Part shown: positions 26,223 to 36,542 of the stretch, piece after piece
Layout of the letters: each line of letters opens with the position of its first letter
How positions within the stretch are numbered: the first letter of the stretch is position 1
Assembly: GCF_000478195.2 (NCBI RefSeq)
Contig: NZ_AUZM01000051.1
Span: forward strand, 1-46,386
From: Lyngbya aestuarii BL J
GTDB lineage: Bacteria; Cyanobacteriota; Cyanobacteriia; Cyanobacteriales; Microcoleaceae
Direction of reading: 5' to 3'
DNA length: 46,386 bases
The notes under the pieces: generated by a model
Seen by the model: only the letters and a program-made list of their open reading frames with translations
The model's database searches: none
What the model was told of the DNA's origin: nothing
Program-made: the position numbers and the translations under genes

Positions 26223-29200
26223 CTAAGAAGCAGTAACCGCAACCTTTTCTGTAGACCCTTCTGCACTCGCTTCAGGAGTATTTTCCTCCGAAGGCGGTAC
26301 CACTTGCCAGAACTTTGGCAAATACTCAGACCAATTCGCTAAAATTGTCTGTGCTTTTTGGCTACCTGTGCGTTCCGCGTGTTGCTCGATCAATTCCTTT
26401 AACTGCTTTTCGCCGGCCGGAGTACAAACGCGCTGAATCTTGACAATTTCCCCATTTAACCGTTCTGGGAACTGGTTATTTTCATCGAGGAAATAGCCAA
26501 TACCTCCGGTTTGACCTGCCGCCACGTTACGACCAACAGCACCTAAAACAACGACAACACCACCTGTCATATATTCACAACAGTGATCGCCAGCGCCTTC
26601 TATTACCGCCCGTCCCATCGAGTTCCGCACCGCAAACCGTTCGCCCGCTTGACCCAAAGCATACAGGGTTCCTCCGGTTGCCCCGTACAAACAGGTATTA
26701 CCAATAATCACGTTTTCCGACGGATCATAACTCGCTTCTGGGGAGGGCTTGATAATCAACTCTCCGCCGTGCATTCCTTTCCCGACGTAATCATTCGCTT
26801 CCCCAGTCAAGGTTAGCGTCATTCCCGGTAAATTGAACGCCCCAAAACTCTGACCTGCTGAACCTGTGAAGTTGAGGCTAATTTGCCCTGAAAATCCGGT
26901 ATTACCGTACATCGCGGCAATTTTTCCAGCAATTCGCGCCCCAACTGTTCGGTCTGTATTCACCAGTCGAACCGTTTTATTAACCGTCCCCTGGTTACGA
27001 ATCGCAGCCGCAATATCCGCATCTTCAAGTAACACATCATCCAAGACAGGCCCGTTACTGTGAACTCCCTCATGGTTCAACCAATCCCGATCACTTCGGG
27101 TATCGGGTAAATTGATCAAACAATCGAGATTAATCGCGCTTGTCTTAGTCAGTTGCACCCCTTCGCGCATCTTCAGTAGATCAGAACGCCCCATAATATC
27201 GGTTAGCGAACGATAGCCCAAACGCGCCAACAACTGCCGTACTTCCTCCGCAATCAAGTAGAAGAAATTCACCACATGATCCGGCGTACCGGGGAAACGT
27301 TTGCGTAAATCTTCCCGTTGAGTCGTCACACCCACCGGACAACTGTTCGTATGACAAATCCGCGCCATAATACAGCCTTCTGCAATCATCGCAATGGTAC
27401 CAAAGCCGAATTCTTCAGCCCCCATCAACGCCCCCATGACCACATCCCAGCCGGACTTCAAGCCGCCATCCACCCGTAGCCGCACGCGATCGCGAAGTTT
27501 ATTTTCCATCAACACCCGATGAACTTCAGTCAATCCCAATTCCCAAGGTGTACCGGCGTGTTTAATCGAAGACAAGGGACTGGCCCCAGTACCGCCATCG
27601 TGACCAGAAATCTGAATATAATCAGCATTTGCCTTTGCTACCCCGGCGGCAATCGTACCGATGCCAATTTCTGCCACTAACTTCACCGAAACCAACGCTT
27701 GGGGGTTAATCTGATGAAGGTCAAAAATCAGTTGGGCTAAATCCTCAATCGAATAAATATCATGGTGAGGAGGCGGTGAAATCAGCGTTACACCTGCCTT
27801 AGATCGCCGTAGCATAGCAATGTATGCACTCACCTTTTTACCCGGTAACTGTCCGCCTTCTCCGGGTTTTGCACCTTGGGCAATTTTAATCTCAATCGAG
27901 TGGGCATTCATCAAGTATTCAGGCGTCACCCCAAACCGCCCCGAGGCGACTTGTTTAATCGCGGAACTGGCGCTATCTCCATTGCGTAAGCCTTTTAAAT
28001 AGGGACGGGTGGCCGAATTACCCTGGTCATCAACATCCTCAAAGGCTTTAAACCGGGCTGGATCTTCTCCTCCTTCACCCGAGTTGGATTTTCCACCGAG
28101 TCGGTTCATGGCGATCGCTAACGTTTCGTGGGCTTCCGGCGACAACGCCCCCAATGACATCCCACCTGTACAAAAGCGTTTAACAATTTCGACGACAGAT
28201 TCAACCTCATCAAGAGGAATGGATTCGTGATCGCTTTGAAAATCAAGCAAATCTCGTAAAGCCGAAATCGGGCGACCTTCTAGATATTTCTGATAGGTTT
28301 GATAATGGTCATATCCCGGTACATCCGAACCATTTTGATTACCATTAACACTCCTGACAGCCTGATGTAAAACCTTCGCCAATTCAGGGTTATTGCTATG
28401 ATATTCACCCCGTTTGAAGAAGTTTACAAAACCGTAATTTTCCAGTTTTTTCTGTTCAATTTCTGGGAAAGCTTTGACCTGAAATTGGTAAATTTCTTGA
28501 CTGAGTTCTTTAACCGTTAACCCCCCAATCCGAGAAGTCGTACCTTTAAAGCCCAATTCCAATAAATCACCACTAATGCCAATCGCTTCAAAAATTTGAG
28601 CGCCCTGATAGGAAGACAGCAGCGAAATTCCCATTTTGGAGAGAATCTTTAACAAACCGCCTTCAACTGCTTTGCGATAATTTTTCTGAGCATCGCTTAA
28701 ACTCAGAGACAATTTCCCTTGTTCAATTGCCTTTTGAGTCTTGGGACTAGACCACCACCCGCGTACACTGGCAAAAGCCAAATAGGGACAAACCGCAGAA
28801 GCCCCGTAACCAATTAAACAGGCAAAATGATGGGTACTCCAACATTGAGCAGTCTCAACCACTAAAGAAGCACTACAGCGTAACCCCGTTGTAATCAAAT
28901 GATGGTGAACTGCACCGACAGCAAGTAGAGGCGGAATATAAGTCAATTCTGCACTCAGATTGCGATCGCGATGCGTCTCCCCAGAAGAATCGCTTAAAAT
29001 GACAATTTTTTTGCCTTGGCGAACTTCATCTTCAGCCCGATCGCAGAGTTGCTTAATGGCTTGTTCGAGTCCATCTGGCCCGGTAGAAACGGGATATAAA
29101 GTTGAAAGTTTAATCGTTTCAAACCCACTTTGACAGAGTGCTTCGAGTTCAGCTTCATTGAGAACCGGAGACTCTATTTTCAGCATCCGGGCATTTTCGG

Positions 29201-31040
29201 GCTGTGGATCGAGTAAATTTCCCCGTCCGCCGAGTTGCATATTCAACGACATCACGATCCATTCTCGCAACGGATCAATCGGGGGGTTGGTGACTTGAGC
29301 AAACCGTTGTTTGAAGTAATCGTAGAGCAAATGAGGTTTATCTGAAAGCACCGCCAAGGGAATATCATCCCCCATACAAAAAGTCGGTTCTTTCCCCAAA
29401 CTTGCCATATCCGCGATCACCATGTCCAGATCTTCTGAACCATAGCCAAAAGCCGTTTGTAGGCGTAACTGGGTTTGTGTCTCGAGGTTAGAAGTCTCAT
29501 CCTCGAAGGGTTGAGGTTCTAGGTTAACGCGATAGTTCTCCAGCCACTCGTGATAAGGTTGACGACGGGCAATCCGTTCTTTGATTTCCCAGTTTTTAAG
29601 AACTTCGTGACTTTCGAGGTCAACCGCTAACATTTGCCCTGGCCCTAAACGGCCTTTTTCAACGATCTCAGATTCGGGAATATCAACAACACCTGCTTCA
29701 GAGGCGACAATCACGAGATTATCTTTGGTAATGCAATAACGCGCCGGACGCAAACCATTACGATCAAGAGTGGCGCCAATTTGTTTACCATCGCTAAACA
29801 CCAGCAATGCCGGCCCATCCCACGGTTCTTGTAAACCGCTGTAATATTCGTAAAAATCGACAATTTCTGGACGCGATTGCAGATCGGGTTGATTTTTGTA
29901 GGCTTCCGGCACCATGATCATCAAGGTTTCTAGGGGAGTTCGTCCCGTTCGCACCAATAACTCCATGACGTTATCGAGGTTAGCCGAGTCGCTATTGGTA
30001 GCATCTACAAACGGTTTTAACGTTTCTAGACGTTCTCCCCAAGTGTCGGAGGCTAGCTTACCTTCGGCTGCCCGCATCCAGTTAATATTACCCAGAAGGG
30101 TATTAATTTCGCCGTTATGACCCAATAAGCGCATCGGTTGAGCCAGAGGCCATCGGGGCATCGTATTCGTGCTGAACCGTCGATGATAAACCGCAAAGGC
30201 ACTCTTATAAGCCGGATTTTTTAAGTCGAGATAAAACTCTCCCAACACTGCTGAACGCACCATGCCTTTATAGACAATTGTGCGACAGGAGAAGGAACAA
30301 ATATAGACATTTTGTCCCCAAACAAACCCTTTGGCTTCTAAAGCATCACCAACCGAACGTCGCGCTAGATAGAGTTGTCGTTCAAGAGCATCTCCGGTTT
30401 GATCGGTTTTTGAGGAAACCACCACCTGTTCGATCAAAGGCTGATTTTCTCGGGCTTGTGGCCCTAAAACATCGGGATTAACGGGAACTTTGCGCCATCC
30501 CAGATGCGTCAAATTTTCTGCGGCTAATACCTCCTCGATCACTTGCCGAGTTGTAGCGGCTTGTTGTTCATCAGGGGGTAAAAACACCATAGCTACCCCA
30601 TAAGCTTGATGCAATTGTTCCAGGGATAACTCCTGAAGGCTAGAAAGTTCGGGAGACTGTTGTAACAATTCCCAGGGAATAGCACTCATTAACCCTGCAC
30701 CGTCTCCAGAGTCATAGTCAGCACTACATCCGCCTCGATGTTCTAAACAGGTGAGTGCAGGTAAAGCTTTTTCGATAATGTCATGGCTGGCTACACCCGA
30801 TGGATTGGCAATAAAACCGACTCCACAGGCATCTCGTTCTTCAACAAGCCATCGTTGACCCCCGTAGGGAGTCCCTAAACGGGTTGAATTCTGTGTACCC
30901 TGACCAACGGTCACAGCAGGCTCCGTCGTTTTACGGCGGAGTAATCTGTGACTTGAAAAACCTTTGATTGCAGAGGTTTCCGGCATTTCCCCCCCGGTCA
31001 TCGGTTGATTTTGATTCTCGCTTGTGTTGATATGATCCAT
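26223..31040 (-). CDS. gltB: Ferredoxin-dependent glutamate synthase (Fd-GOGAT, GlsF/GltB)
   Basis: This 1605-residue enzyme makes two glutamates from glutamine and 2-oxoglutarate with electrons from ferredoxin. The catalytic Cys of the amidotransferase domain is Cys72 ([10 protein letters not shown]), after a 71-residue propeptide that should be removed. The central and FMN domains follow. The 3Fe-4S cysteines are Cys1223, Cys1229 and Cys1234 ([12 protein letters not shown]), then the GXGXG-type C-terminal beta-helix (about 1350-1500). The stretch [20 protein letters not shown], just before [19 protein letters not shown], corresponds to the ferredoxin loop absent from NADPH enzymes, and no gltD lies nearby, both favouring the ferredoxin type. 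A 43-bp palindromic repeat falls inside the propeptide (residues about 30-44). Cyanobacterial copies are commonly labelled gltB. Confidence 0.95.
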   Translation of the reverse strand: MDHINTSENQNQPMTGGEMPETSAIKGFSSHRLLRRKTTEPAVTVGQGTQNSTRLGTPYGGQRWLVEERDACGVGFIANPSGVASHDIIEKALPALTCLEHRGGCSADYDSGDGAGLMSAIPWELLQQSPELSSLQELSLEQLHQAYGVAMVFLPPDEQQAATTRQVIEEVLAAENLTHLGWRKVPVNPDVLGPQARENQPLIEQVVVSSKTDQTGDALERQLYLARRSVGDALEAKGFVWGQNVYICSFSCRTIVYKGMVRSAVLGEFYLDLKNPAYKSAFAVYHRRFSTNTMPRWPLAQPMRLLGHNGEINTLLGNINWMRAAEGKLASDTWGERLETLKPFVDATNSDSANLDNVMELLVRTGRTPLETLMIMVPEAYKNQPDLQSRPEIVDFYEYYSGLQEPWDGPALLVFSDGKQIGATLDRNGLRPARYCITKDNLVIVASEAGVVDIPESEIVEKGRLGPGQMLAVDLESHEVLKNWEIKERIARRQPYHEWLENYRVNLEPQPFEDETSNLETQTQLRLQTAFGYGSEDLDMVIADMASLGKEPTFCMGDDIPLAVLSDKPHLLYDYFKQRFAQVTNPPIDPLREWIVMSLNMQLGGRGNLLDPQPENARMLKIESPVLNEAELEALCQSGFETIKLSTLYPVSTGPDGLEQAIKQLCDRAEDEVRQGKKIVILSDSSGETHRDRNLSAELTYIPPLLAVGAVHHHLITTGLRCSASLVVETAQCWSTHHFACLIGYGASAVCPYLAFASVRGWWSSPKTQKAIEQGKLSLSLSDAQKNYRKAVEGGLLKILSKMGISLLSSYQGAQIFEAIGISGDLLELGFKGTTSRIGGLTVKELSQEIYQFQVKAFPEIEQKKLENYGFVNFFKRGEYHSNNPELAKVLHQAVRSVNGNQNGSDVPGYDHYQTYQKYLEGRPISALRDLLDFQSDHESIPLDEVESVVEIVKRFCTGGMSLGALSPEAHETLAIAMNRLGGKSNSGEGGEDPARFKAFEDVDDQGNSATRPYLKGLRNGDSASSAIKQVASGRFGVTPEYLMNAHSIEIKIAQGAKPGEGGQLPGKKVSAYIAMLRRSKAGVTLISPPPHHDIYSIEDLAQLIFDLHQINPQALVSVKLVAEIGIGTIAAGVAKANADYIQISGHDGGTGASPLSSIKHAGTPWELGLTEVHRVLMENKLRDRVRLRVDGGLKSGWDVVMGALMGAEEFGFGTIAMIAEGCIMARICHTNSCPVGVTTQREDLRKRFPGTPDHVVNFFYLIAEEVRQLLARLGYRSLTDIMGRSDLLKMREGVQLTKTSAINLDCLINLPDTRSDRDWLNHEGVHSNGPVLDDVLLEDADIAAAIRNQGTVNKTVRLVNTDRTVGARIAGKIAAMYGNTGFSGQISLNFTGSAGQSFGAFNLPGMTLTLTGEANDYVGKGMHGGELIIKPSPEASYDPSENVIIGNTCLYGATGGTLYALGQAGERFAVRNSMGRAVIEGAGDHCCEYMTGGVVVVLGAVGRNVAAGQTGGIGYFLDENNQFPERLNGEIVKIQRVCTPAGEKQLKELIEQHAERTGSQKAQTILANWSEYLPKFWQVVPPSEENTPEASAEGSTEKVAVTAS
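30910..30952. repeat. Interspersed palindromic repeat, copy 2 (inside gltB propeptide)
   Basis: The outer arms GTCACAG (30910-30916) and CTGTGAC (30946-30952) pair perfectly. The inner arms CTCCGTCG and CGGCGGAG pair with one G-T wobble around TTTTA. It aligns without gaps with 5384-5426. On the minus strand it is read through in frame as [15 protein letters not shown], within the part of glutamate synthase removed on maturation. Confidence 0.65.
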
Positions 31041-31716
31041 TTCGCAAATGTCGATTAAACTAACTTTGGAATCGCTTGCTGCGCCAAAAATGGCTACAGA
31101 TGAAAGTTTTACAGATGGGTTGAGGAACTATTTCAGTCAAACCCGACACCTCAACGCCTTGATAGACTTATTGCTCCGTAACCAGTTGATCCGTTTTTTC
31201 CGACGACGATACCTGCGCTAAACTTGCGATCGCAGTCTCGACACCGGAAGATTGATAGAAATTGTAAGTAATTTAGGATAAAGAAAAACTGGCAAAATTT
31301 CCAACAGCGCAGTCACTAAAAAGATATCTATTTAAGTGTCAATTGCAGTTGGTATAGACTCAGAGTTGAGCTGGAAATTGCGGGTTTAATTTCTTTCACC
31401 TTAGAATATTCCTCTTTGAAAGGCGATATTGCCACGGGAGTAGCTCATCGGTACAGAAAAAAAAGACGTAATCCAAGATTATCTAAACCGATCAACCTTG
31501 ATGAATTATGTAACCTAGAACACGCGCTCGACAAGCCGCATCAATGCTTTAAGCCATCATGATTGTGTAGTCACTAGGATACCAAAAAGCATAATGTAGA
31601 GTGAGCATCGACTCTAACCTCTGAGTTGGTGTCTGTTATGACTTTAGAGGTCTGTGGTGTTTGAAGGTCAGACTTCTCAAAAATTTAACCTTTAAGCCAA
31701 ACTGAACTTTATTCCT
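31041..31716. other. Divergent intergenic region upstream of gltB and the glycosidase gene
   Basis: These 676 bp separate divergent genes and should carry both promoters. I looked for an NtcA site (GTA-N8-TAC) for glutamate synthase and saw no convincing one. One HIP1 octamer lies near 31228. No gene remnant or RNA was recognised. Confidence 0.5.
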
Positions 31717-33639
31717 ATGTTCCCATCCTTCGGCCGTTTGACTCAGTACATTGCTATCTGTACTGCTCTATCTGTGCTATTTAGCGTTGAGAATTCTTCT
31801 TCACGAGCTTCTCAATCGCCGCTCAAAATTATTCGACAGGGTTCCTTGATTGAACTGAACAACCAAGAAGCTGATTTGGCTTGGGTTCAATGGCAAAGCA
31901 CAGAAGCTGAACCGCTACGAGTTGGAATTCGGGATCTGGGATTAATGAGGCTTTTAGGCTTAGACCTACTGGACACAGATGATAGCACTCAACAACCTGT
32001 CGAGTGGTTTTCTTCAACAAACTCCTCCCCTCTGACTTTATTCGCTTTTCATCACTCACCGAATCGATATCTAGATGTTACCGCGATCGCTCAAAAGGGA
32101 CAATGGGATTTGTCTATTGTCGGAACACGCCTGAAAATTGTCACGCCTCCAGCGACGATTAAAGCCATTCAACAACGCCCTCTTTCCCCTCCCGCTGATT
32201 TACCGATTTCTCCAGAACTGCTTCGGGCTTACCGAATATTACAAATTGAATTGGATCAGCGAGTCCTGTGGGAACATCCTCAGATCGCGCCTCAACCTGC
32301 AACCATTACTCCAAAACCTCTCCCAGATGACCCTAATTCGCCCTCTATCCCGGCGTTAATCCCCTGGACGATCCGTTTAGCGGCTCAACTTGATCCGGCT
32401 GCGATCGCCCCCTTTTCTTCTCTCTGGGATAACCCTCTGGGTGGACTCGAACAGGAGAGCGATCGCCACCAAACCACGCTCAAGTTTAATGTTCCTGTCG
32501 GTTGGCGTCCGGTTGTCTCAACTTTAAGTCATCCTAATCGTCTGAACATCGAAATTCGACCTGATTTTTTAGGGGAACGGAATATCCTCTGGATGCCGGG
32601 ATTACGTTGGCGACAGCAATATATCGAAATCCCTAATTCTCAACCCACTGCTTCATCGCTGCCTAATCAACATTTTCCGGTCTTCTGGCTGGAAATCGAT
32701 CTCACTCAGCCTCAACTTTCCCTAGACCCTATTCTCAGCCGCAATACTTCCCGTGTGGGATTGGCACCTTTATTGAAAACTGCTGCGCGATCGCAAGCCC
32801 TAGCCGCGATTAACGGAGGGTTCTTTAATCGTAATACTCTGTTTCCCCTGGGAGCTATTCGTCGCCAGGGACGTTGGCTATCGAGTCCCATTCTAAATCG
32901 AGGTGCGATCGGTTGGACAGATCAAGGTGAGATTGATCTCGACCGCTTGACTCGTTTTGAAACCTTAATCACGGCGACTGGAGATCGTTTTCCGATTCAA
33001 CATCTCAACAGTGGATATGTCGAAGCCGGAATTTCTCGTTATACCTCCGACTGGGCTTCAACTTATGTTCCAGTTCTTGATCGTGAATGGGCAATGATTA
33101 CCCGTAATCATCGCATTATTGAGCATCTATTTCGAGAAAGACCTGTCAAGCTTCCGGTACCCATTTCGGGTGATGATTCTCTCTTGGTTGTCCGGAATAA
33201 TACGGAAAAAGTGACTCAACTCCCAGTCGGAACAGAAGTGAAAATTGAGAGTCAAACTGAACCGCCAATATGGGAAACTTACCCGCAAATTTTAGCCGCA
33301 GGGCCGTTATTGTTAAAATCCGGTGAAATTGTATTAGATGCGCCTTCAGAACGCTTTAGTGAGGCGTTTAGCACCCAACAGGCGATTCGTAGTGCAGTCG
33401 GTCGAACCCCAGACAACAAACTTCTTTTGGTTGCTGTTCACAATCGCCCTCTGGGATCAGGGCCGAATTTAACTGAACTGGCTCAAATTCTCCAAAAACT
33501 TGGGGCTGTTGAGGCTTTAAATCTGGATGGGGGGAGTTCTACCAGTTTATATCTTGGGGGTGAGTTGATTGATCGTCCTCCCCAAACGGCAGCCCCGATT
33601 CACAACGGGTTAGGAGTGTTTGGGCCGCCTGAAATCTGA
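31717..33639 (+). CDS. Phosphodiester glycosidase family protein (NAGPA-like), secreted
   Basis: This 640-residue protein has a probable N-terminal signal peptide (about 1-32, YIAICTALSVLFSVENSSSRA). A roughly 270-residue N-terminal region of unknown function, apparently beta-rich, comes next. The C-terminal NAGPA/DUF2233 domain (about 320-640) is marked by LAAINGGFFNRNTLFPLGAI, GTEVKIESQTEPPI and the signature ALNLDGGSSTSLYLGGELID. Members act on phosphodiester-linked sugars such as N-acetylglucosamine-1-phosphodiesters and are found in cell-wall and exopolysaccharide metabolism. The start ATG at 31717 gives a good signal peptide. It is a single gene, with a divergent glutamate synthase upstream and a 372-bp gap downstream. 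The substrate is not known. Confidence 0.85.
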   Translation: MFPSFGRLTQYIAICTALSVLFSVENSSSRASQSPLKIIRQGSLIELNNQEADLAWVQWQSTEAEPLRVGIRDLGLMRLLGLDLLDTDDSTQQPVEWFSSTNSSPLTLFAFHHSPNRYLDVTAIAQKGQWDLSIVGTRLKIVTPPATIKAIQQRPLSPPADLPISPELLRAYRILQIELDQRVLWEHPQIAPQPATITPKPLPDDPNSPSIPALIPWTIRLAAQLDPAAIAPFSSLWDNPLGGLEQESDRHQTTLKFNVPVGWRPVVSTLSHPNRLNIEIRPDFLGERNILWMPGLRWRQQYIEIPNSQPTASSLPNQHFPVFWLEIDLTQPQLSLDPILSRNTSRVGLAPLLKTAARSQALAAINGGFFNRNTLFPLGAIRRQGRWLSSPILNRGAIGWTDQGEIDLDRLTRFETLITATGDRFPIQHLNSGYVEAGISRYTSDWASTYVPVLDREWAMITRNHRIIEHLFRERPVKLPVPISGDDSLLVVRNNTEKVTQLPVGTEVKIESQTEPPIWETYPQILAAGPLLLKSGEIVLDAPSERFSEAFSTQQAIRSAVGRTPDNKLLLVAVHNRPLGSGPNLTELAQILQKLGAVEALNLDGGSSTSLYLGGELIDRPPQTAAPIHNGLGVFGPPEI

Positions 33640-34011
33640 GCCGAAATTGCTTTGAAGTTTTTGTAAACTGAACTGTACTTAAGTAAAGATTGCGTAAAGA
33701 TTCTCCAAATTCCGTAGAATCAGGGATGACAATTGCCTAGATCAATTTGTTATGTTGGTTCATAGCGTTTAAGAGGCAGCAGGTTTAGAGAACTTATTTT
33801 CTAGCCGAATTGCTTCTGGGGATCAACTTGTTAGCTTCAGCCAGTTGATGTTCAGCTAACCCCGAAAAGAAGCAACCCGTTGATGGCAAGCTCAAGCTCG
33901 ATGTCGGTGTTGAGAATTCTCAATCTCCCCAAAAGTTTAGAGCATAATGCCTGATCGGTGCATTTACTAAAATCCTTCTATCAACAAACTATTCTTCGAG
34001 GACAGATTATT
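33640..34011. other. Intergenic region upstream of the cupin gene
   Basis: These 372 bp contain one clear stem-loop, GTTAGCT (33830-33836) with AGCTAAC (33854-33860) around 17 nt, with no U-run. It may be a leader structure of the cupin gene. Nothing else was recognised. Confidence 0.45.
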
Positions 34012-34431
34012 ATGGTAGCTATTCAAGAAAAGCCTCAAACTGCCACTCAACTTAAGACTTCTTCTCAAGGTGTTGCGTCTACAGAGTTACGTCCTTGGGG
34101 ATCTTTTACGACTTTAGAAGAAGGCCCGGGTTATAAGATTAAACGGATTGAAGTTAATCCTGGACATCGCCTCAGTCTACAAATGCACCACCATCGTAGT
34201 GAACACTGGATTGTCGTTTCTGGAACTGCTAAGGTGACTTGTGGAGATCACGAAGAAGTGCTATTTGCCAATCAATCGACTTATGTTCCTCAGTGTACTT
34301 CTCACCGCTTAGAAAATCCTGGCGTGATTCCGTTGATCTTGATCGAAGTTCAAAACGGAGAATATTTGGGAGAGGATGATATCGTTCGTTTTCAAGATGA
34401 TTATTCTCGCGCTCGAGCTCAAACGAAATAA
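34012..34431 (+). CDS. Stand-alone phosphomannose isomerase type II cupin domain protein
   Basis: This 139-residue single-cupin protein equals the C-terminal mannose-6-phosphate isomerase type II domain of bifunctional ManC/AlgA. Marks are RPWGSFTTLEEGPGYKIKRI, then the metal-binding cupin motif PGHRLSLQMHHHRSEHWIVV and VPQCTSHRLENPG. It should interconvert fructose-6-phosphate and mannose-6-phosphate, supplying mannose for the GDP-mannose enzyme encoded at 11326-12396, which lacks this domain. An in-frame upstream extension to 33958 is unlikely; the ATG at 34012 gives the usual N-terminus. Isomerase activity of stand-alone cupins of this type is assumed from family membership. Confidence 0.85.
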   Translation: MVAIQEKPQTATQLKTSSQGVASTELRPWGSFTTLEEGPGYKIKRIEVNPGHRLSLQMHHHRSEHWIVVSGTAKVTCGDHEEVLFANQSTYVPQCTSHRLENPGVIPLILIEVQNGEYLGEDDIVRFQDDYSRARAQTK

Positions 34432-34459
34432 AAAAAATAGGATAATATCATTTTGGATT

Positions 34460-34518
34460 ACTAGGGATTAGAAATTGGGGATATGGGGTCAGACACCTTT
34501 CCTTTTCTGATCTCTAGT
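34460..34518. repeat. Imperfect inverted repeat between the cupin and iscA-like genes
   Basis: ACTAGGGATTAGAAA (34460-34474) matches the reverse complement of the segment ending in CTAGT at 34518 in 13 of 15 positions, enclosing about 30 nt. It may be a transcript-end structure of the cupin gene or the relic of a small mobile repeat. Confidence 0.4.
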
Positions 34519-34562
34519 AGTAGTCTGGAATTGTGAGCTACTGATTTACTGTTCTAGTCGTT

Positions 34563-34892
34563 ATGATACAAGTCACTCCAGCGGCAACTCGTGAAGTGTT
34601 TCGTCTAAAGTCAAAGCAAAAGAGTGCCAATGCTTTATTTCGCGTGCGGGTGCAGCCCGGTGGATGTTGTGGTTTGTATTATCAAATGACGTTTGATCAA
34701 GTCTTACAACCCGATGATGTGGTTTACAAGTGTGGTGAGATTCAGGTTGTGATTGATACCCAAAGTTTGAGTCAACTTGAAGGTTTGACTTTGGACTACT
34801 CAGAGGATTTGATGGGGGGAGGATTTCGCTTCAATAATCCTCATGCTGCTCAAACCTGTGGTTGTAGTCATTCATTTCAGGCGAGAGTTTGA
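34563..34892 (+). CDS. A-type iron-sulfur carrier, IscA/HesB family
   Basis: This 109-residue protein of the HesB/IscA/SufA family binds iron or Fe-S clusters and helps their delivery. It begins IQVTPAATREVFRLKS. The conserved cysteines are present: one in VQPGGCCGLYYQMTFD (Cys37/38) and the C-terminal CGC pair in NPHAAQTCGCSHSFQ. The extra Cys next to the first, and VIDTQSLSQLEGLTLDYSED in the middle, fit the cyanobacterial branch. It stands alone between the cupin gene and the str operon. Which of several cyanobacterial A-type proteins it is cannot be decided here. Confidence 0.9.
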   Translation: MIQVTPAATREVFRLKSKQKSANALFRVRVQPGGCCGLYYQMTFDQVLQPDDVVYKCGEIQVVIDTQSLSQLEGLTLDYSEDLMGGGFRFNNPHAAQTCGCSHSFQARV

Positions 34893-35544
34893 GAGATCTT
34901 AACAATATTTTTTTAAACCACACTTGACAAATTATAGTTTTATTACCTATAGTAACAATTTGGGTATCAAAATAATTAAAGAATTCAGTCTAGTATCCTG
35001 TTGCCAAGAGGGTCAAGGGATTCTCTGCTCAATTGAGCAGGAGCGTGAATCTTTAAAGAGCGTCAAGTCCAAAAAAGGTGAAATTCCAAGAGATTGTCCT
35101 GTCCACGCCAGACGACTGACATCAAAAAGCCTCCAGTCATTGGAAAAGCCCAGCCTAAGCAGCTTATGTTGTGAAGGGATAAAGTGTCAGTTCATCTAGA
35201 GTTATTCAGGAAACTTTCACTCAAATTCACCCGATAGACAGAATTTTGAAGGTATCCCCAATTGATCCGCATCGCCGGAAAATTGGTGTCCTCGTAGAGT
35301 TAGAGATCTCAAATCAAGCTCTCAGTGATGAGAGTTGAAGTCGGTAGACTCAGTAGATAACGGGGAATGACTAACTGCGGTTAGTGTTCTACGCAACGGT
35401 GAATCAAGCCTAAAGCCGTAACTCGTGAGGTTCAGCTTGCCCATCCTTCTCCAAGAGTAGAGAGGGAAAACTTTCAACGGAAGTTGATTCAGACAAAGAC
35501 TCTAAAACCAGAAAATGCCGATTTGAGGAAATATGTGATAACTC
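34893..35544 (+). other. Hairpin-rich region upstream of rpsL
   Basis: These 652 bp contain no convincing gene. A frame at 34924-35199 has no family features. From about 35114 to 35485 there are consecutive short stems: GACTG/CAGTC (35114-35138), CCAATT/AATTGG (35258-35286), CTCTCA/TGAGAG with a GTGA loop (35319-35334), ACTAAC/GTTAGT with a TGCG loop (35370-35385) and AACTT/AAGTT (35469-35485). This could be a long structured leader of the str operon, a separate non-coding RNA, or the relic of a mobile structured RNA. It does not match tmRNA, RNase P RNA, SRP RNA or a tRNA that I know. Confidence 0.5.
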
Positions 35545-35916
35545 ATGCCCACTATACAGCAACTTATTCGATCTGCACGAGAAAAAGCACTGAAAAAGAC
35601 AAAATCGCCAGCGCTTAAGAGTTGTCCGCAGCGCCGAGGCGTTTGTACAAGAGTCTATACAACCACACCCAAAAAACCCAATTCAGCACTGCGTAAAGTC
35701 GCCCGGGTACGATTAACTTCCGGCTTTGAAGTCACGGCTTACATCCCCGGAATTGGTCATAACTTACAGGAACACTCAGTTGTGATGATTCGTGGAGGTC
35801 GGGTTAAAGACTTACCGGGAGTCCGATATCACATTATCCGAGGGACTCTAGATACAGCCGGAGTCAAAGACCGTCGCCAAGGACGATCTAAGTATGGGGC
35901 TAAACGTCCTAAGTAA
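35545..35916 (+). CDS. rpsL: 30S ribosomal protein S12
   Basis: This 123-residue protein is S12 of the small subunit, at the decoding centre. Typical stretches are [39 protein letters not shown] and the conserved loop [20 protein letters not shown]. The Lys of TPKKPNS, the site of streptomycin-resistance mutations, is wild type. It is the first gene of the str operon rpsL-rpsG-fusA-tuf-rpsJ and lies 80 bp before rpsG. The length is normal. Confidence 0.98.
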   Translation: MPTIQQLIRSAREKALKKTKSPALKSCPQRRGVCTRVYTTTPKKPNSALRKVARVRLTSGFEVTAYIPGIGHNLQEHSVVMIRGGRVKDLPGVRYHIIRGTLDTAGVKDRRQGRSKYGAKRPK

Positions 35917-35996
35917 AAGTATGAAGTTAAGTCATCAAATGACCGATCTTGGATGAAATGATTAATAATCAAAAGCAATTAGGGTAAAAATTAGGT

Positions 35997-36467
35997 ATGT
36001 CTCGTCGTAGAGTAGTTCAAAAACGTCCTGTTCCCCCAGACTCGGTGTATAATAGCCGCCTAGTGAGTATGATGGTTCGTCGCATTATGAGGCATGGGAA
36101 AAAATCTCTAGCCTACCGAGTTATTTATGATGCGATGAAAATTATCGAAGAACGAACCGGGTCTGAACCGTTAGAACTGTTTGAAAAAGCAGTACGAAAC
36201 GTGACTCCGTTAGTGGAAGTTAAAGCTAGACGGGTAGGGGGTGCAACTTACCAAGTACCGATGGAAGTTCGCTCAGAACGGGGAACCACCCTGGCGTTGC
36301 GTTGGTTAATCAATTATTCCAGACAACGAGCGGGTCGGACAATGGCAATGAAACTGGCTAACGAGCTAATGGATGCTGCCAACGAAACCGGAAGTGCTGT
36401 TCGTAAACGCGAAGAAACCCACCGTATGGCAGATGCAAACAAAGCCTTTGCCCATTATCGGTACTAA
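35997..36467 (+). CDS. rpsG: 30S ribosomal protein S7
   Basis: This 156-residue primary 16S rRNA-binding protein organises the head of the small subunit. It starts [20 protein letters not shown] and contains [30 protein letters not shown] and the C-terminal [17 protein letters not shown]. The length is normal. In enterobacteria S7 represses its own operon by binding between rpsL and rpsG. Here that spacer is 80 bp, and no clear mimic of the 16S site was found by eye. Confidence 0.98.
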   Translation: MSRRRVVQKRPVPPDSVYNSRLVSMMVRRIMRHGKKSLAYRVIYDAMKIIEERTGSEPLELFEKAVRNVTPLVEVKARRVGGATYQVPMEVRSERGTTLALRWLINYSRQRAGRTMAMKLANELMDAANETGSAVRKREETHRMADANKAFAHYRY

Positions 36468-36542
36468 AATGAATGAGGTGGGGATAGCAGTGATTTCCGC
36501 AAACAGATAGAATCTTAATGAAGGCTTAAAAAGGAGGTAGCT

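Noticed and set aside
26223-31040. NADPH-type GltB as an alternative for the glutamate synthase
   Set aside because: The ferredoxin-loop segment is present before the KQVASGRFG block and there is no gltD partner nearby.
31041-31160. Search for an NtcA box upstream of glutamate synthase
   Set aside because: No GTA-N8-TAC with a suitably spaced -10 element was found by eye.
34924-35199. A 91-codon plus-strand frame before rpsL
   Set aside because: Its start has no clear ribosome site, the composition is unlike neighbouring proteins, and it overlaps the hairpin-rich stretch.
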